Of a DNA stretch of 64,000 bases, positions 7,613 through 16,279 are shown one piece after another. The notes under the pieces were generated by a model, which saw only the letters and a program-made list of their open reading frames with translations, was not told the DNA's origin and did not search any database. Origin of the DNA: JAVEDQ01 sp035468175 (GTDB lineage Bacteria > Actinomycetota > Actinomycetes > Frankiales > Frankiaceae); the NCBI GenBank assembly GCA_035468175.1, contig DATITC010000016.1, positions 1 through 64,000 on the forward strand, in the 5' to 3' direction. The stretch's first letter is position 1. Each line of letters begins with the position of its first letter. Made by a program: the position numbers and the translations under genes.

Positions 7613-8164
7613 ATGACGCCCTCGAACGACCGCTCCGAAGGCCGGATGGAGGTGCCTGGGATGCCGCAACTGAACGTGCGGGGCCTGGGTGAATACATCC
7701 GGGAACAACGACGCACCGCACAGATCTCGCTGCGCCAGCTGGCGCGGCAGGCCGGGGTCAGTAACCCGTACCTCAGCCAGATCGAGCGGGGCCTGCGCAA
7801 GCCGTCGGCCGAGATCTTGCAGCAGATCGCCAAGGCGCTCCGCATCTCGGCCGAGGCGATGTACGTGCAGGCCGGCATCCTCGAGGAGCGCGAAGGGGGC
7901 GAATTCTCGGACTCGGTCCTCCGCGACCCGTTCCTCACCGAACGTCAGCGGCAGGTCTTGCTCGAGATCTACACGTCCTTCCGCAACGAGAACGAGGCCC
8001 GCGCGGCGGCGGAAGCCGTCGAAGGCCTGGCTGCGGAGGAGGGCCTTTCTGTGGAGGTCACCCTTCAGGACCAGCCGAACATCCGGGTCGCTGAAGCCCC
8101 GGCCTCGAGTCCGCGTCGTCGACGGCCGTCCGCGGACGGCCCAACCGGTCAAGCCACCGCCTGA
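7613..8164 (+). CDS. XRE-family HTH transcriptional regulator
   Basis: A 183-residue regulator. The Cro/CI-type helix-turn-helix spans about residues 20-75 (IREQRRTAQISLRQLARQAG, then SNPYLSQIERG and KPSAEILQQIAKAL), followed by a helical region and a basic, disordered tail (SSPRRRRPSADG). ATG at 7613 has a G-rich ribosome-binding stretch upstream and fits the promoter at 7541-7569; internal ATGs at 7646 and 7661 are alternatives. The order XRE regulator then HBHA-like gene is the same as in Mycobacterium tuberculosis (Rv0474-Rv0475), so it may regulate the adhesin-like gene as well as itself. Confidence 0.85.
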   Translation: MTPSNDRSEGRMEVPGMPQLNVRGLGEYIREQRRTAQISLRQLARQAGVSNPYLSQIERGLRKPSAEILQQIAKALRISAEAMYVQAGILEEREGGEFSDSVLRDPFLTERQRQVLLEIYTSFRNENEARAAAEAVEGLAAEEGLSVEVTLQDQPNIRVAEAPASSPRRRRPSADGPTGQATA

Positions 8165-8268
8165 CCGGCGTCGCTCGACCAGAAACGCTCGAGCGCCTGC
8201 ACGCCCGAAGTACGCGATCGATTCTTTCGGCTCGAAATCCGAGCCAACCCATCAGATGGAGGAACACT

Positions 8269-8793
8269 ATGGCTACCGCCAAGGCAGACGCCCGCAAGAC
8301 CAATGACGACACGGTCGTTGTCGACGCCACCGCCGGCACCAAGAAGGGTGGCGTCATCGACGCCGACGTCGAGTTCAACCTCTCGGCCGTTCGTCGCCCG
8401 ATCTACGCCTACGTCGGTGCTGCCGACTTCGCCGTCGAGAAGCTGCGTGACCTGCCCAACGCGTCCGCGCAGCGGGTCCAGGAAGTTACCGAGACGGTGA
8501 AGCAGGCTCAGGCCAACGCGCAGGAGCAGGCCAAGGCTCGTCGTGACGCCGTTCGTCAGCAGCTCAACGAGCTCCCGAACAAGGCCCGTGCGTACTACAC
8601 CGACTTCGTCGTCCGCGGCCAGAAGCTCGTCACCAACCTCCGCAACAACCCGGAGGCCAACCAGGCGAAGAACGAGGCCAAGAGCGCCGTGCGTCAGGTC
8701 AAGGGTGCGACCACCAGCGCCAAGAACGCCGCCAAGAGTGGCGAGAAGGCTGCCGAGCGCACCGCTGACAAGATCGAGGTCGAGACCCGCTGA
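8269..8793 (+). CDS. hbhA: heparin-binding hemagglutinin (HBHA)-like protein
   Basis: A 174-residue protein without signal peptide. The centre (YAYVGAADFAVEKLRDLPN, about residues 47-65) resembles the N-terminal helix of mycobacterial HBHA, followed by a long Gln/Ala/Glu coiled coil and a C-terminal Lys/Ala-rich tail (KSAVRQVKGATTSAKNAAK), the part that binds heparan sulfate in HBHA. Start ATG at 8269 has GGAGGAA upstream. In a non-pathogen the role is probably surface attachment, aggregation or lipid-body association rather than host adhesion. Assignment rests on the composition, the short motif and the synteny with the XRE gene. A strong terminator follows. Confidence 0.7.
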   Translation: MATAKADARKTNDDTVVVDATAGTKKGGVIDADVEFNLSAVRRPIYAYVGAADFAVEKLRDLPNASAQRVQEVTETVKQAQANAQEQAKARRDAVRQQLNELPNKARAYYTDFVVRGQKLVTNLRNNPEANQAKNEAKSAVRQVKGATTSAKNAAKSGEKAAERTADKIEVETR

Positions 8794-8860
8794 GCGGATC
8801 CCACCTCGCCCGCTGGGTGCGGAGCCTCCACTGGGAGAGTTTCGCACCTGAGTGAGCACT

Positions 8861-8896
8861 GACGAAGGCCCCGGGCTACGGCTCGGGGCCTTCGTC
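8861..8896 (+). terminator. strong intrinsic terminator after the HBHA-like gene
   Basis: A 16-base stem, GACGAAGGCCCCGGGC at 8861-8876 paired with 8881-8896 (one internal mismatch), closes a four-base TACG loop. It shows that the frame open from 8852 is not the true 5' end of the following hydrolase gene. Confidence 0.85.
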
Positions 8897-8941
8897 GTGT
8901 CCGGGTCGTGTCCGCCTCATGGGAGGGGGCAAGACGCTGAC

Positions 8942-9742
8942 GTGCCGCTTCTCCGGACCGAGTCCGCCTCCGTCGAGTACGCCTGCTACGGCAGGGGGAA
9001 GCCGGTGACGGTCTTCGCCCACGGCGTGAGCGCGTCCATTCCCGAGACCCGACCGCTCGCCTCCGGCATCGCCGGCACACGAGTTTTCCTGCACTTCCGC
9101 GCCCATGGCGCCTCGGAGGCCTTCGACGACCGCTATGACTACCCGGTCCTCGCCGGAGATCTGCGGGCGGTCGCGGATGCCACGGGCGCCACCCAGGCCC
9201 TGGGCGTCTCGATGGGTTCCGCGGCGCTGCTGCATCTGCTGCTCGACACGCCGGAGCGCTTCGACCGGGCCGTGCTGTTCCTGCCCGCCATCCTCGACCA
9301 GCCACGCACCGACGTGGGGTTCGAGCGACTGGAACGGATGGCCGACCTGATCGACGCCGACGAGGCCGATGAGCTCGCCGCGGAGCTGGCCCAGGACCTC
9401 CCCGAGGACCTGAGGGACCGCCCGCACGTCGACCGCTTCGTACGCGACCGGGCCGAGTCGCTCGTCGGCACCCAGCTGGGCTCGCTGATGCGTGTCCTGC
9501 CCACCCAGGTACCGATGAAGGACCGTTCGGAACTGGCCCGCCTGACCCTGCCGATGCTCGTCATCGGTCAGGAGGGCGACGACGTGCACCCGGCGTCGGT
9601 CGCGAAGGAGATTGCCGCCGAACTACCGAACGCGCAGCTCGAGGTCTTCTCGGAGGCCTCGGCGCTGTGGGATGACCGCACGGCGTTGCGGCGGCTCCTC
9701 GCGGACTTCTTGAACGACGACGAGGGCCGGCAGGATCGGTGA
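8942..9742 (+). CDS. alpha/beta hydrolase fold protein
   Basis: A 266-residue alpha/beta hydrolase. Visible are the oxyanion-hole region (VTVFAHGVSAS), the nucleophile elbow GVSMGSA and an acidic position in GQEGDDVHP. The usual catalytic His near the C-terminus is not obvious: the matching stretch reads SEASALWDDRTAL. GTG at 8942 is chosen because the upstream open frame contains a strong terminator; a purine-rich GGGAGGGGG lies 12 bases before it, slightly far. Substrate unknown. If the histidine is truly absent, the protein may be non-hydrolytic or use another residue. Confidence 0.75.
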   Translation: MPLLRTESASVEYACYGRGKPVTVFAHGVSASIPETRPLASGIAGTRVFLHFRAHGASEAFDDRYDYPVLAGDLRAVADATGATQALGVSMGSAALLHLLLDTPERFDRAVLFLPAILDQPRTDVGFERLERMADLIDADEADELAAELAQDLPEDLRDRPHVDRFVRDRAESLVGTQLGSLMRVLPTQVPMKDRSELARLTLPMLVIGQEGDDVHPASVAKEIAAELPNAQLEVFSEASALWDDRTALRRLLADFLNDDEGRQDR

Positions 9743-9884
9743 GCCGGCTGCTGGGTCGGCTCAGCTACCGCCCGGAACGGGGTTGGGACCCTGCATGTGA
9801 TCGTGGGGTCACCATCTCCAGACATGCCTGGGTGCTGCCCGGTGACGGCTCCGGCTAACGCCGCTGTCGTAGTGGTGCTGTGCC

Positions 9885-10721
9885 TCAGCGGGACCGATCG
9901 ACCGGCGGCCAGCCCACGGTCAGCTCGCCCAGCCGCCAGCGACGGACCCCACCCAGGACCTCCCACCACCCGCTTCGCTGCACCGCCGTTGCCGCGGCGA
10001 TCCAGCGCTGCCGCGGCCCGAAAACCCCCGCTCCGGCGGCCGCAGCCCACGCCGCGTCCAGGTCATCGAGCAACGCGTGGACCGGCTCGCCCGGGACGTT
10101 GCGGGAGATCAGCGCCTTCGGCAGCCGCTCGGCCAGCTCGGACGGCTGCCGCAGCGAGGCGAGGTGGGCCGACAGCGTCAGCGAGACGGGCTGTCCGTCC
10201 CGTACCAGGAACCAGCACCCACGGCGGCCGATCTCGTCGCAGGTCCCCTCGACCGCCAACGCACCGGCGGCGGTCATCCGTCGCCACGCGTCCGGGACGG
10301 CTGCCTCGTCGTACTGCCGCAGCACGTTCATCGCCCGCACGACCGTCGGCTTCAGGCCGGCGAGTTCGAATCCGCCGCGGTCGAAGGTCAGCCGGGGTGG
10401 GTCCGCCAGGGGCGCGGCGGCGGCCACCCGATCCTGATCGATCTCCAGGCCGACCACCCGGAGGTCTCGACGCAGGACCGCCAGCCGCGCCGCCATCTCC
10501 ACGGTGGTGACCGGGGTGGCGCCGTACCCCAGGTCCACGACCAGCGGATCTGCAGCTGCGCGAAGGACCGGCCCGAGTTCGGCGAGGATCCAGCGGTCCA
10601 CCCGTCGCAGCCGGTTGGGTGCCGTCGTGCCGCGGGTGGCGAGCCCCAGTGCACGCGCCCGACCGGCCGCCAGCCGGGATGCCCTTGGCTCCGGATCCCC
10701 GGTCGACGTCGCCAATGTCAC
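9885..10721 (-). CDS. class I SAM-dependent methyltransferase-like protein
   Basis: A 278-residue protein with a Rossmann-type SAM motif I at about residues 62-70 (VVDLGYGATP) and an acidic loop in VVGLEIDQDR that would contact the ribose. The C-terminal half is Trp-rich and specific to an actinobacterial family commonly found beside mshA. The start is GTG at 10721 without a clear ribosome-binding site. It is divergent from mshA with about 100 bases between starts. Substrate unknown; involvement in mycothiol metabolism is not shown. Confidence 0.75.
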   Translation of the reverse strand: MTLATSTGDPEPRASRLAAGRARALGLATRGTTAPNRLRRVDRWILAELGPVLRAAADPLVVDLGYGATPVTTVEMAARLAVLRRDLRVVGLEIDQDRVAAAAPLADPPRLTFDRGGFELAGLKPTVVRAMNVLRQYDEAAVPDAWRRMTAAGALAVEGTCDEIGRRGCWFLVRDGQPVSLTLSAHLASLRQPSELAERLPKALISRNVPGEPVHALLDDLDAAWAAAAGAGVFGPRQRWIAAATAVQRSGWWEVLGGVRRWRLGELTVGWPPVDRSR

Positions 10722-10823
10722 CCGCTCGTTTCCGACCCGTCGGGATTCGGACGGGAAGCAGGAGGCATGCCCGGAAGGTTAGGGGTGGCAAGATGAGTCC
10801 CAAACACCCGGAGGTATGCCCGC

Positions 10824-12197
10824 GTGGTCGCGATGCTCCGCTCCCGTAGCGGGACACACCTCACGTCGGTGCCGCGTCCGGGTATCCGAACGAGCCGTCC
10901 GTACCGCCGCTCCGAGGAGCGCTGGGGTGAGTCGCTGCCCCGGCGGGTGGCGATGTTGTCGGTGCACACGTCCCCGCTGGACCAGCCCGGCACGGGTGAC
11001 GCGGGCGGGATGAACGTCTACGTGATGGAACTCAGCCGGCAGCTCGCCGCGCTCGGCATCGAGGTGGAGATCTTCACCCGGGCCACCCGCAGTGGGCTGC
11101 CCCCGCTGGTCCGGATCGAGGACGGTGTGCTCGTCCGGCACGTCACCGCCGGACCCTACGAGGGACTGGGCAAGGCGGACCTCCCCGCGCAGATGTGTGC
11201 CTTCAGCGCCGAGATGCTGCGGGTCGAGGCAACCCACGAGCCGGGCTGGTACGACCTGATCCACTCGCACTACTGGCTCTCCGGGCAGGTCGGATGGGTC
11301 GCCGCCGAGCGCTGGGGCGTGCCGCTGGTGTCGACGGCGCACACCCTGGCCAAGGTGAAGAACGCGGCCCTCGCCGAGGGGGACAGCCCGGAACCGCTGG
11401 TCCGGGTCATCGGTGAGCAGCAGGTCGTGGACGCGTCCACCCGGCTGATCGCATCCACCCCGGCCGAAGCGCGGGAGCTGATCGAGCTCTACGACGCGCC
11501 CGACAACGCGGTGGACGTGGTCGCGCCCGGCGTTGACCTCGAGGTCTTCCGGCCCGGTGAGGCGACGGCCGCCCGCACCCGGCTCGGAGTGCCGCCCGAC
11601 GCGGATCTGCTGCTGTTCGTCGGGCGCCTCCAGCCGCTGAAGGCGCCCGATGTGCTGCTCGGGGCCGCTGCCGCACTGCTCCGGGACCAGCCCGAGCGGC
11701 GACGCGAGCTCGTCGTCGCCGTCCTCGGCGGACCGAGCGGCAGCGGTCTGGACACCCCGCGGGAGCTGCAGTCACTCGCACACTCGCTCGGCATCGCCGA
11801 CGTCGTCCGCTTCGAGCCGCCGGTCGCCCACGAGCAGCTGGCCGACTGGTACCGCGCCGCGAGCGCGGTCGTGGTCCCGAGCCACAACGAGAGTTTCGGT
11901 CTGGTCGCCCTCGAGGCGCAGGCTTGCGGTACGCCGGTCGTCGCCGCGGCGGTGGGGGGACTGCGGACGGCGGTGCGCAACGACGGCAGCGGCCTCCTCG
12001 TCGAAGGGCACGATCCGGTCGACTACGCCCATGCGCTGGCCCGGATCCTGGACGAGCCGGGGCTGCGGGACCGGCTGTCGGTCGGTGCGTTCGAGCACGC
12101 GACGGGCTTTGGCTGGGCCGCCACCGCCCGCGGCGCGTTGGCGTCGTACTCGGCGGCCATCGAGTCGCGCTCCGACGGTCTGGCCGCCCTGGCGTAG
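10824..12197 (+). CDS. mshA: D-inositol-3-phosphate glycosyltransferase MshA
   Basis: A 457-residue GT4 retaining glycosyltransferase that transfers GlcNAc from UDP-GlcNAc to 1L-myo-inositol-1-phosphate, the first step of mycothiol synthesis. The N-terminal inositol-phosphate-side motif GDAGGMNVYVMELSRQL begins near residue 58, and the nucleotide-sugar motif SHNESFGLVALEAQACGTP near residue 353 holds the GT4 E-x7-E signature. GTG at 10824 has GGAGG nine bases upstream (10810-10814); ATG at 10833 is a weaker alternative. It is followed by a YbjN gene and gpmA, the order seen in mycobacteria. Confidence 0.95.
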   Translation: MVAMLRSRSGTHLTSVPRPGIRTSRPYRRSEERWGESLPRRVAMLSVHTSPLDQPGTGDAGGMNVYVMELSRQLAALGIEVEIFTRATRSGLPPLVRIEDGVLVRHVTAGPYEGLGKADLPAQMCAFSAEMLRVEATHEPGWYDLIHSHYWLSGQVGWVAAERWGVPLVSTAHTLAKVKNAALAEGDSPEPLVRVIGEQQVVDASTRLIASTPAEARELIELYDAPDNAVDVVAPGVDLEVFRPGEATAARTRLGVPPDADLLLFVGRLQPLKAPDVLLGAAAALLRDQPERRRELVVAVLGGPSGSGLDTPRELQSLAHSLGIADVVRFEPPVAHEQLADWYRAASAVVVPSHNESFGLVALEAQACGTPVVAAAVGGLRTAVRNDGSGLLVEGHDPVDYAHALARILDEPGLRDRLSVGAFEHATGFGWAATARGALASYSAAIESRSDGLAALA

Positions 12198-12299
12198 TCG
12201 GTCCGCGTAGTCGCCCAGATCAGGGGCAGGTTCCCGGATCGAGACCCGAGCACGAGCCTTAGCACGAGCCCGAGCACGACCAAGCACGGAGGAGGACCG

Positions 12300-12839
12300 A
12301 TGCCCGTCCCACGCGCCGGCACGCTCGACCCCGAGGAGCGGGGCAGGCTCGACGTCCTGCTCAAGGGCACCCTCGACGAGTTGGACCTCTCCTACGAGCG
12401 GGTCGAAGAGGGCGCGTTCCTGGTCCGGCTCGAGGGTGAGCACAAGCTCGCGACGATGACGTGGCTCGTCGTCCAGGACTTCAGCCTGCTGGTCGAGGCG
12501 TTCTTCATGCGCAAGCCGGCCGAGAACGAGGGCGGCACCTACGCGTTCCTGCTGAGCCGGAACGCCCGGACCTACGCGGTGCACTTCTCCATCGACCGGC
12601 TCGGCGACATCTACCTGACCGGGCGCTTCCCCCTGGGCGCGGTCACAGCGGAGGAGGTCGACCGGATCCTCGGCTCGGTCCGCACCTACGCCGACGAGAA
12701 CTTCGACCCGGCGCTGCTCCTCGGGTTCCGGGGCGCGATCGAGCGTGAGCGCACCTGGCGAGCGAAGCTCGCCCGCGAGGCGGGCGGCAAGCCGCCGGAG
12801 GGGCTGCTCGGCGGGGCGTCGCTCCCGAACCGCGCGTAA
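12300..12839 (+). CDS. YbjN domain protein
   Basis: A 179-residue protein of the YbjN family (type III secretion chaperone-like fold), soluble and of unclear function. The fold is seen from about residue 20 (DVLLKGTLDELDLSYERVEE) through VHFSIDRLGDIYLTGRFPL to a C-terminal helical region. ATG at 12300 has GGAGGAGG upstream. It lies between mshA and gpmA, a position conserved in actinobacteria (Rv0487 in M. tuberculosis). AGCACGAGC-type repeats precede the gene at 12249-12280. Confidence 0.85.
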   Translation: MPVPRAGTLDPEERGRLDVLLKGTLDELDLSYERVEEGAFLVRLEGEHKLATMTWLVVQDFSLLVEAFFMRKPAENEGGTYAFLLSRNARTYAVHFSIDRLGDIYLTGRFPLGAVTAEEVDRILGSVRTYADENFDPALLLGFRGAIERERTWRAKLAREAGGKPPEGLLGGASLPNRA

Positions 12840-12897
12840 CGCACGCAACCACAGCCGGCCAACCCCCCCGCCCGCCGGCTGCGGCAGACTGTCCGCC

Positions 12898-13665
12898 ATG
12901 CCGACCCTCGTGCTGCTCCGCCACGGCGAGAGCGACTGGAACAAGAAGAACCTGTTCACCGGATGGGTCGACGTCGACCTTTCCGACGACGGGGTCGAGG
13001 AGGCGAGACGAGGGGGCCGGCTGCTGGCCGAGCAGTCGGTGCTGCCCGAGGTCATGCACACCTCGCTGCTCACCCGGGCGATCCGCACGTCGACGCTGGC
13101 GCTCGAGGAGTGCGAGCGGGTCTGGATTCCGGTCCGGCGCTCGTGGCGGCTGAACGAGCGGCACTACGGCGCGCTGCAGGGCCTCAACAAGGGCGAGACC
13201 CGGGAAAAGTACGGCGACGAACAGTTCACGACCTGGCGGCGTTCCTACGACACCCCGCCGCCGCCGATCGAGGACGACCAGGAGTCCGGTGTCGACGAGC
13301 GCTACGACCTGCTCCCGAGCGATCTGCTGCCGAAGACCGAGTGCCTGAAGGACGTCCTCGAACGAATGCTGCCGTACTGGTACGACGCGGTCGTGCCGGA
13401 CTTGCGGGCCGGTTCGGTGACCCTGGTGGTGGCGCACGGCAACTCGCTGCGGGCGCTGGTCAAGCACCTCGACGGCATCGACGACGACAGCATCAGCGGG
13501 CTCAACATCCCCACCGGCATCCCGCTGCGCTACGAGCTCGACGACGACTTGAAATCGACCGGCAACTTCGACGCGGCGCTCGGGGTCAGCGGGATCTACT
13601 TGGACCCCGACCTCGCCCGGGAGAAAAGCGCTGCCGTCGCCTCGCAGGGCTCCGGTCCGAAGTAG
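12898..13665 (+). CDS. gpmA: 2,3-bisphosphoglycerate-dependent phosphoglycerate mutase
   Basis: A 255-residue glycolytic mutase interconverting 3- and 2-phosphoglycerate through a phosphohistidine. The catalytic motif LLRHGESDWN (His9), the substrate loop RRSWRLNERHYGALQGLNK and VAHGNSLRALVKH are all present. ATG at 12898 follows CAGACT (12885-12890) by seven bases with no ribosome-binding site, suggesting a leaderless transcript. The stop codon lies in a perfect 14-base tandem duplication (13654-13681). Confidence 0.95.
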   Translation: MPTLVLLRHGESDWNKKNLFTGWVDVDLSDDGVEEARRGGRLLAEQSVLPEVMHTSLLTRAIRTSTLALEECERVWIPVRRSWRLNERHYGALQGLNKGETREKYGDEQFTTWRRSYDTPPPPIEDDQESGVDERYDLLPSDLLPKTECLKDVLERMLPYWYDAVVPDLRAGSVTLVVAHGNSLRALVKHLDGIDDDSISGLNIPTGIPLRYELDDDLKSTGNFDAALGVSGIYLDPDLAREKSAAVASQGSGPK

Positions 13666-13754
13666 CAGGTCCGAAGTAGCAGGCGCCATCGTCGGCGTCT
13701 TGCGTGGCCAAAGCCCCAGCGGACGCTGACGATCCGGGCAGGTCGGGCTCGGGG

Positions 13755-14513
13755 TCAGGGCTCGACGAGAGGGAGCAGCGCGACGGGCCCGCCCTGGGCC
13801 AGCCGGGCGGCGCACAGCCGGTCGAGTTCCTCGAAAGCTTCGTCGCCGATCAGGGCGCGCAACTCCTCGGCGTAGGTCCGCACGAAGGGGGTCGCGCCGC
13901 TGCCGTCCTGCGCGTCGAGGCCGTCGTGCGTGGTGTCGGCACCCGCGGCATGCGCGCTCCCCGAAGCGCTGCACCACCAGGACAGGTCGGCGCCGCCCTC
14001 GCCCCAGCCCGCCCGGCTGAACTCGGTGATCGTCGTGCGGCTGCCTTCGTCGCCGAGGTCCTCCCACTCCCGGCGTACCGGCACCTGCCAGCAGACCTCA
14101 GGCTTGGTCTCGAGGATGCTGCGCCCCTCGCGCTCGGCGAGGTGATGCAGGGCGCAGCCGTAATCCGGCCCGGGGGCGCGGTTGAAGAACACGCAGACGT
14201 CATCGATGACGCGGGTCTTGCGGGCCGGTTCTCCATCGAGCTCGTCCGTGACCACCAGCGAGCGGGTGCCGTGCCGTTCCCACGTCGCCCGCGTCAGCTT
14301 CTTCGCGTGCCGCTTGACCCGCTTCTCGTCGTCCGCGTCGACGAAGTAGGCGCCATGGGTGCAGCAGGCGTCGCCGGGCCGCTCCGCGTTGATGCCCCGA
14401 CAGCCGCGACCGAAGATGCAGGTCCACGTGGACAACAGCCACGTCAGGTCCGCCCGGATCTCGTGCGTGGGGTCGGCCGGGTCCGGGAAGACGATCCACT
14501 CGCGGGCGCTCAC
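13755..14513 (-). CDS. conserved cysteine-rich actinobacterial protein
   Basis: A 252-residue soluble protein with a conserved Cys pattern near the start (TCIFGRGCRGI, then GDACCTHGAYF) and further Cys later (DYGCALHH, PEVCWQVPVRR). The pattern suggests metal or Fe-S binding, but no enzyme family is recognised. Its position between gpmA and ppx matches Rv0495c of M. tuberculosis, a conserved protein of unknown function. GTG at 14513 lies eight bases after TAGCCT, so a short or absent leader is likely; the frame is open further upstream, but that stretch lacks homologous character. Confidence 0.7.
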   Translation of the reverse strand: MSAREWIVFPDPADPTHEIRADLTWLLSTWTCIFGRGCRGINAERPGDACCTHGAYFVDADDEKRVKRHAKKLTRATWERHGTRSLVVTDELDGEPARKTRVIDDVCVFFNRAPGPDYGCALHHLAEREGRSILETKPEVCWQVPVRREWEDLGDEGSRTTITEFSRAGWGEGGADLSWWCSASGSAHAAGADTTHDGLDAQDGSGATPFVRTYAEELRALIGDEAFEELDRLCAARLAQGGPVALLPLVEP

Positions 14514-14768
14514 GAGCCGGGAGGCTACCGAGTCCTGACCGCTGTCTCTCACGGGCTCGACGATCGAGATGCGCCGGCGCCGATGCCGTATCGCGCACAC
14601 CGGCTGGTGTGGTGAGTCGGTCGACGGGTCGGTCTGCGCCGACCGGCAGGGCCTTTGGCCTCTGGCGCTCCTCGGTCGTGTCGCGCAGAAAGCTGGAGGT
14701 GGGACGACCGCCGTGATTGCAATGGCATCCGGATGGGCCCGATGTGCAAACGATCGGAGGCAAGGCCG

Positions 14769-15512
14769 ATGACGCAGACCACTGCAGCGCCGACAGAGCC
14801 GGCCATCGCTGCGAACCCCCTGCTGACCGCCGTGCTGAATCTGTCCAAATACCACCGTGATCATGAGAAGTACTACTCGTCGTTGCCACGGGAGCAAGCG
14901 GTCGCCTTGCAGCGGCACGCCCGCGCGCTCCAGGCACTGGCCGACCGCTGGTCGACCATTGAGCCCACGCATCGGCACGTGGTCAGCCCTTATGAAGCGG
15001 CGGAGGATCTCAACGCGCCTGACGCGGTCCAACTCGAGGGCGTTCTGTTCCTCGAAGGCGGAGGCCGGCCCGCTGAGATCACCAGGCTGATCCGTGACCT
15101 TCGCATCCTCGCCGAAGACGCCATGGCGACAGGTGAGTGGCTGGCCGAGGCAATGCAAGCCTCGTGGAACATGGCCTCGGCACTCGTGTCATTCGACGGT
15201 CTGGCCGACGTACTCGGCGAACGCCATCGGATCATCGCCAACGACTGGCAGGCGGCGAACATGACCACGCTGGCCGGTCGCATCCTGCTGCGCGCGGCGG
15301 AGATGCTCGATGGCATCGACCTCACTCCGCCCGCCGTGCGAGCCGACTTGGCCGCTGAACGTGTGGTGCCGGCGCGGTTGTACTCGATCGCAGAGATGGT
15401 CGGTCATGCTGCCGACCTCTCCAGCGAGGCCGCAGGCGCTGAGCACGACAGCGAACGTCGCTGGCGCACCTTCCGTGCCCGCGTTCAAGAAGTGGCCGCA
15501 CAGCAGGCGTAG
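14769..15512 (+). CDS. hypothetical protein, mostly helical
   Basis: A 247-residue soluble protein, predicted almost wholly alpha-helical, with no motif I recognise. It opens with MTQTTAAPTEPAIAANPLL, then helices including KYHRDHEKYYSSLPREQAV and ITRLIRDLRILAEDAM. ATG at 14769 has GGAGG eight bases upstream. Base composition is slightly less GC-rich than its neighbours, and the gene interrupts the otherwise conserved gpmA-to-ppx order together with the next three genes, so acquisition by transfer is possible. Function unknown. Confidence 0.65.
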   Translation: MTQTTAAPTEPAIAANPLLTAVLNLSKYHRDHEKYYSSLPREQAVALQRHARALQALADRWSTIEPTHRHVVSPYEAAEDLNAPDAVQLEGVLFLEGGGRPAEITRLIRDLRILAEDAMATGEWLAEAMQASWNMASALVSFDGLADVLGERHRIIANDWQAANMTTLAGRILLRAAEMLDGIDLTPPAVRADLAAERVVPARLYSIAEMVGHAADLSSEAAGAEHDSERRWRTFRARVQEVAAQQA

Positions 15513-15570
15513 CTCGGGGCGACCAGCTGCGTTTTGCACGAAACCGCTGTCTTCCCGTTTGGTGCGATAC

Positions 15571-15732
15571 TCAGCGGCGGAACAGGCGAGCTAGCCGCGA
15601 ACCGTCGCGGGCGTCGGGCGGGCAGGCGCAGCGCTCGTTCTGCGGGACGCCTGCCAACACCTGCTCGACGTGTCGTCCGCAACCGCTGTAGCTGGCTTTG
15701 CCGCAGGTGCGGCATGTCGCTCGACGGCACAT
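15571..15732 (-). CDS. 53-residue Cys-rich putative zinc-binding protein
   Basis: A small protein starting MCRRATCRTCGKASYSGCGR and ending in LARLFRR. The cysteines form a CxxC pair plus CG and CAC motifs, typical of a zinc ribbon. ATG at 15732 lies two bases after the stop of the carboxymuconolactone-decarboxylase-like gene, so the two are almost certainly cotranscribed. Similar short proteins (CRTCGKA-type) seem to recur in actinobacteria, from memory; their role is unknown. Confidence 0.7.
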   Translation of the reverse strand: MCRRATCRTCGKASYSGCGRHVEQVLAGVPQNERCACPPDARDGSRLARLFRR

Positions 15733-15734
15733 GA

Positions 15735-16145
15735 TCAGCTCACCGGCGCCTCGGCCGCGGGTGCCGCACCGTCGGCGGGATGCGCCGCCGCGTGAAACTC
15801 CTGGAAAGCGGCGTATCCGCGTGGCCCGTAGATGGTGGCCGGACCACCGGCCATCAAGATCGCGACACCGATTGCCTCGGCGGCTTCCTGGGGGCTGGCG
15901 CCGTGGCGCACGGCGGCATGGGCATGGGCGGCGATGCACCCGTCGCAGCACTCGCTCACGGCGATGGCGAACGCGATGAGTTCCTTGGTCTTGGTGTCCA
16001 GCGCCCCTGGGCTCAGTGCGCTGTCATGCAACGCGGCGAAGCCCTTGTAGACCTCCGGGATCGCTCGCCGGAGCTCTCGGGAAGGACCGCGCAACGCGTC
16101 TTGCACTGCGCTGCCGTACCCGTCATGTCCCGCGTGGTCGCCCAC
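15735..16145 (-). CDS. carboxymuconolactone decarboxylase / AhpD-like protein
   Basis: A 136-residue protein of the CMD/AhpD-like family. The redox motif CCDGCIAAH (about residues 66-74, CxxC followed by His) is the AhpD-type peroxidase signature, so a thiol peroxidase or disulfide reductase partner role is more likely than a true decarboxylase. GTG at 16145 has AAGGAGG five bases upstream. It is followed closely by the small Cys-rich gene and is divergent from a methyltransferase gene, with a CsoR-like palindrome between them. Confidence 0.85.
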   Translation of the reverse strand: MGDHAGHDGYGSAVQDALRGPSRELRRAIPEVYKGFAALHDSALSPGALDTKTKELIAFAIAVSECCDGCIAAHAHAAVRHGASPQEAAEAIGVAILMAGGPATIYGPRGYAAFQEFHAAAHPADGAAPAAEAPVS

Positions 16146-16198
16146 TGGTGCCTCCTTGTTGCGCGGCGTCTAGGGAAGTGCCGATGAACCATTCTCTC

Positions 16199-16216
16199 AT
16201 ACCCCTGGGGGTGTAC
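16199..16216. promoter_or_regulatory. CsoR/CstR-type operator candidate
   Basis: ATACCCCTGGGGGTGT at 16199-16214 is a near-palindrome with G-tract/C-tract halves, the form of operator bound by CsoR-family repressors (copper, nickel or persulfide sensing). It lies between the divergent AhpD-like and methyltransferase genes, so it could control either. No CsoR-family gene is in the window. Confidence 0.45.
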
Positions 16217-16279
16217 GGTTCCCCACGGTACCGCCGGCTCGATCGAGACTGCGACAGAGGGATGGGTGGGCGAGGAACC

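Noticed and set aside
9743..9884. Regulatory element between hydrolase and methyltransferase genes
   Set aside because: No clear hairpin or repeat; treated as plain convergent spacer.
14514..15158. Upstream extension of the Cys-rich gene at 13755-14513
   Set aside because: The extension is antisense to the 14769 gene and unlike a protein in composition; TAGCCT eight bases before GTG 14513 supports the short form.
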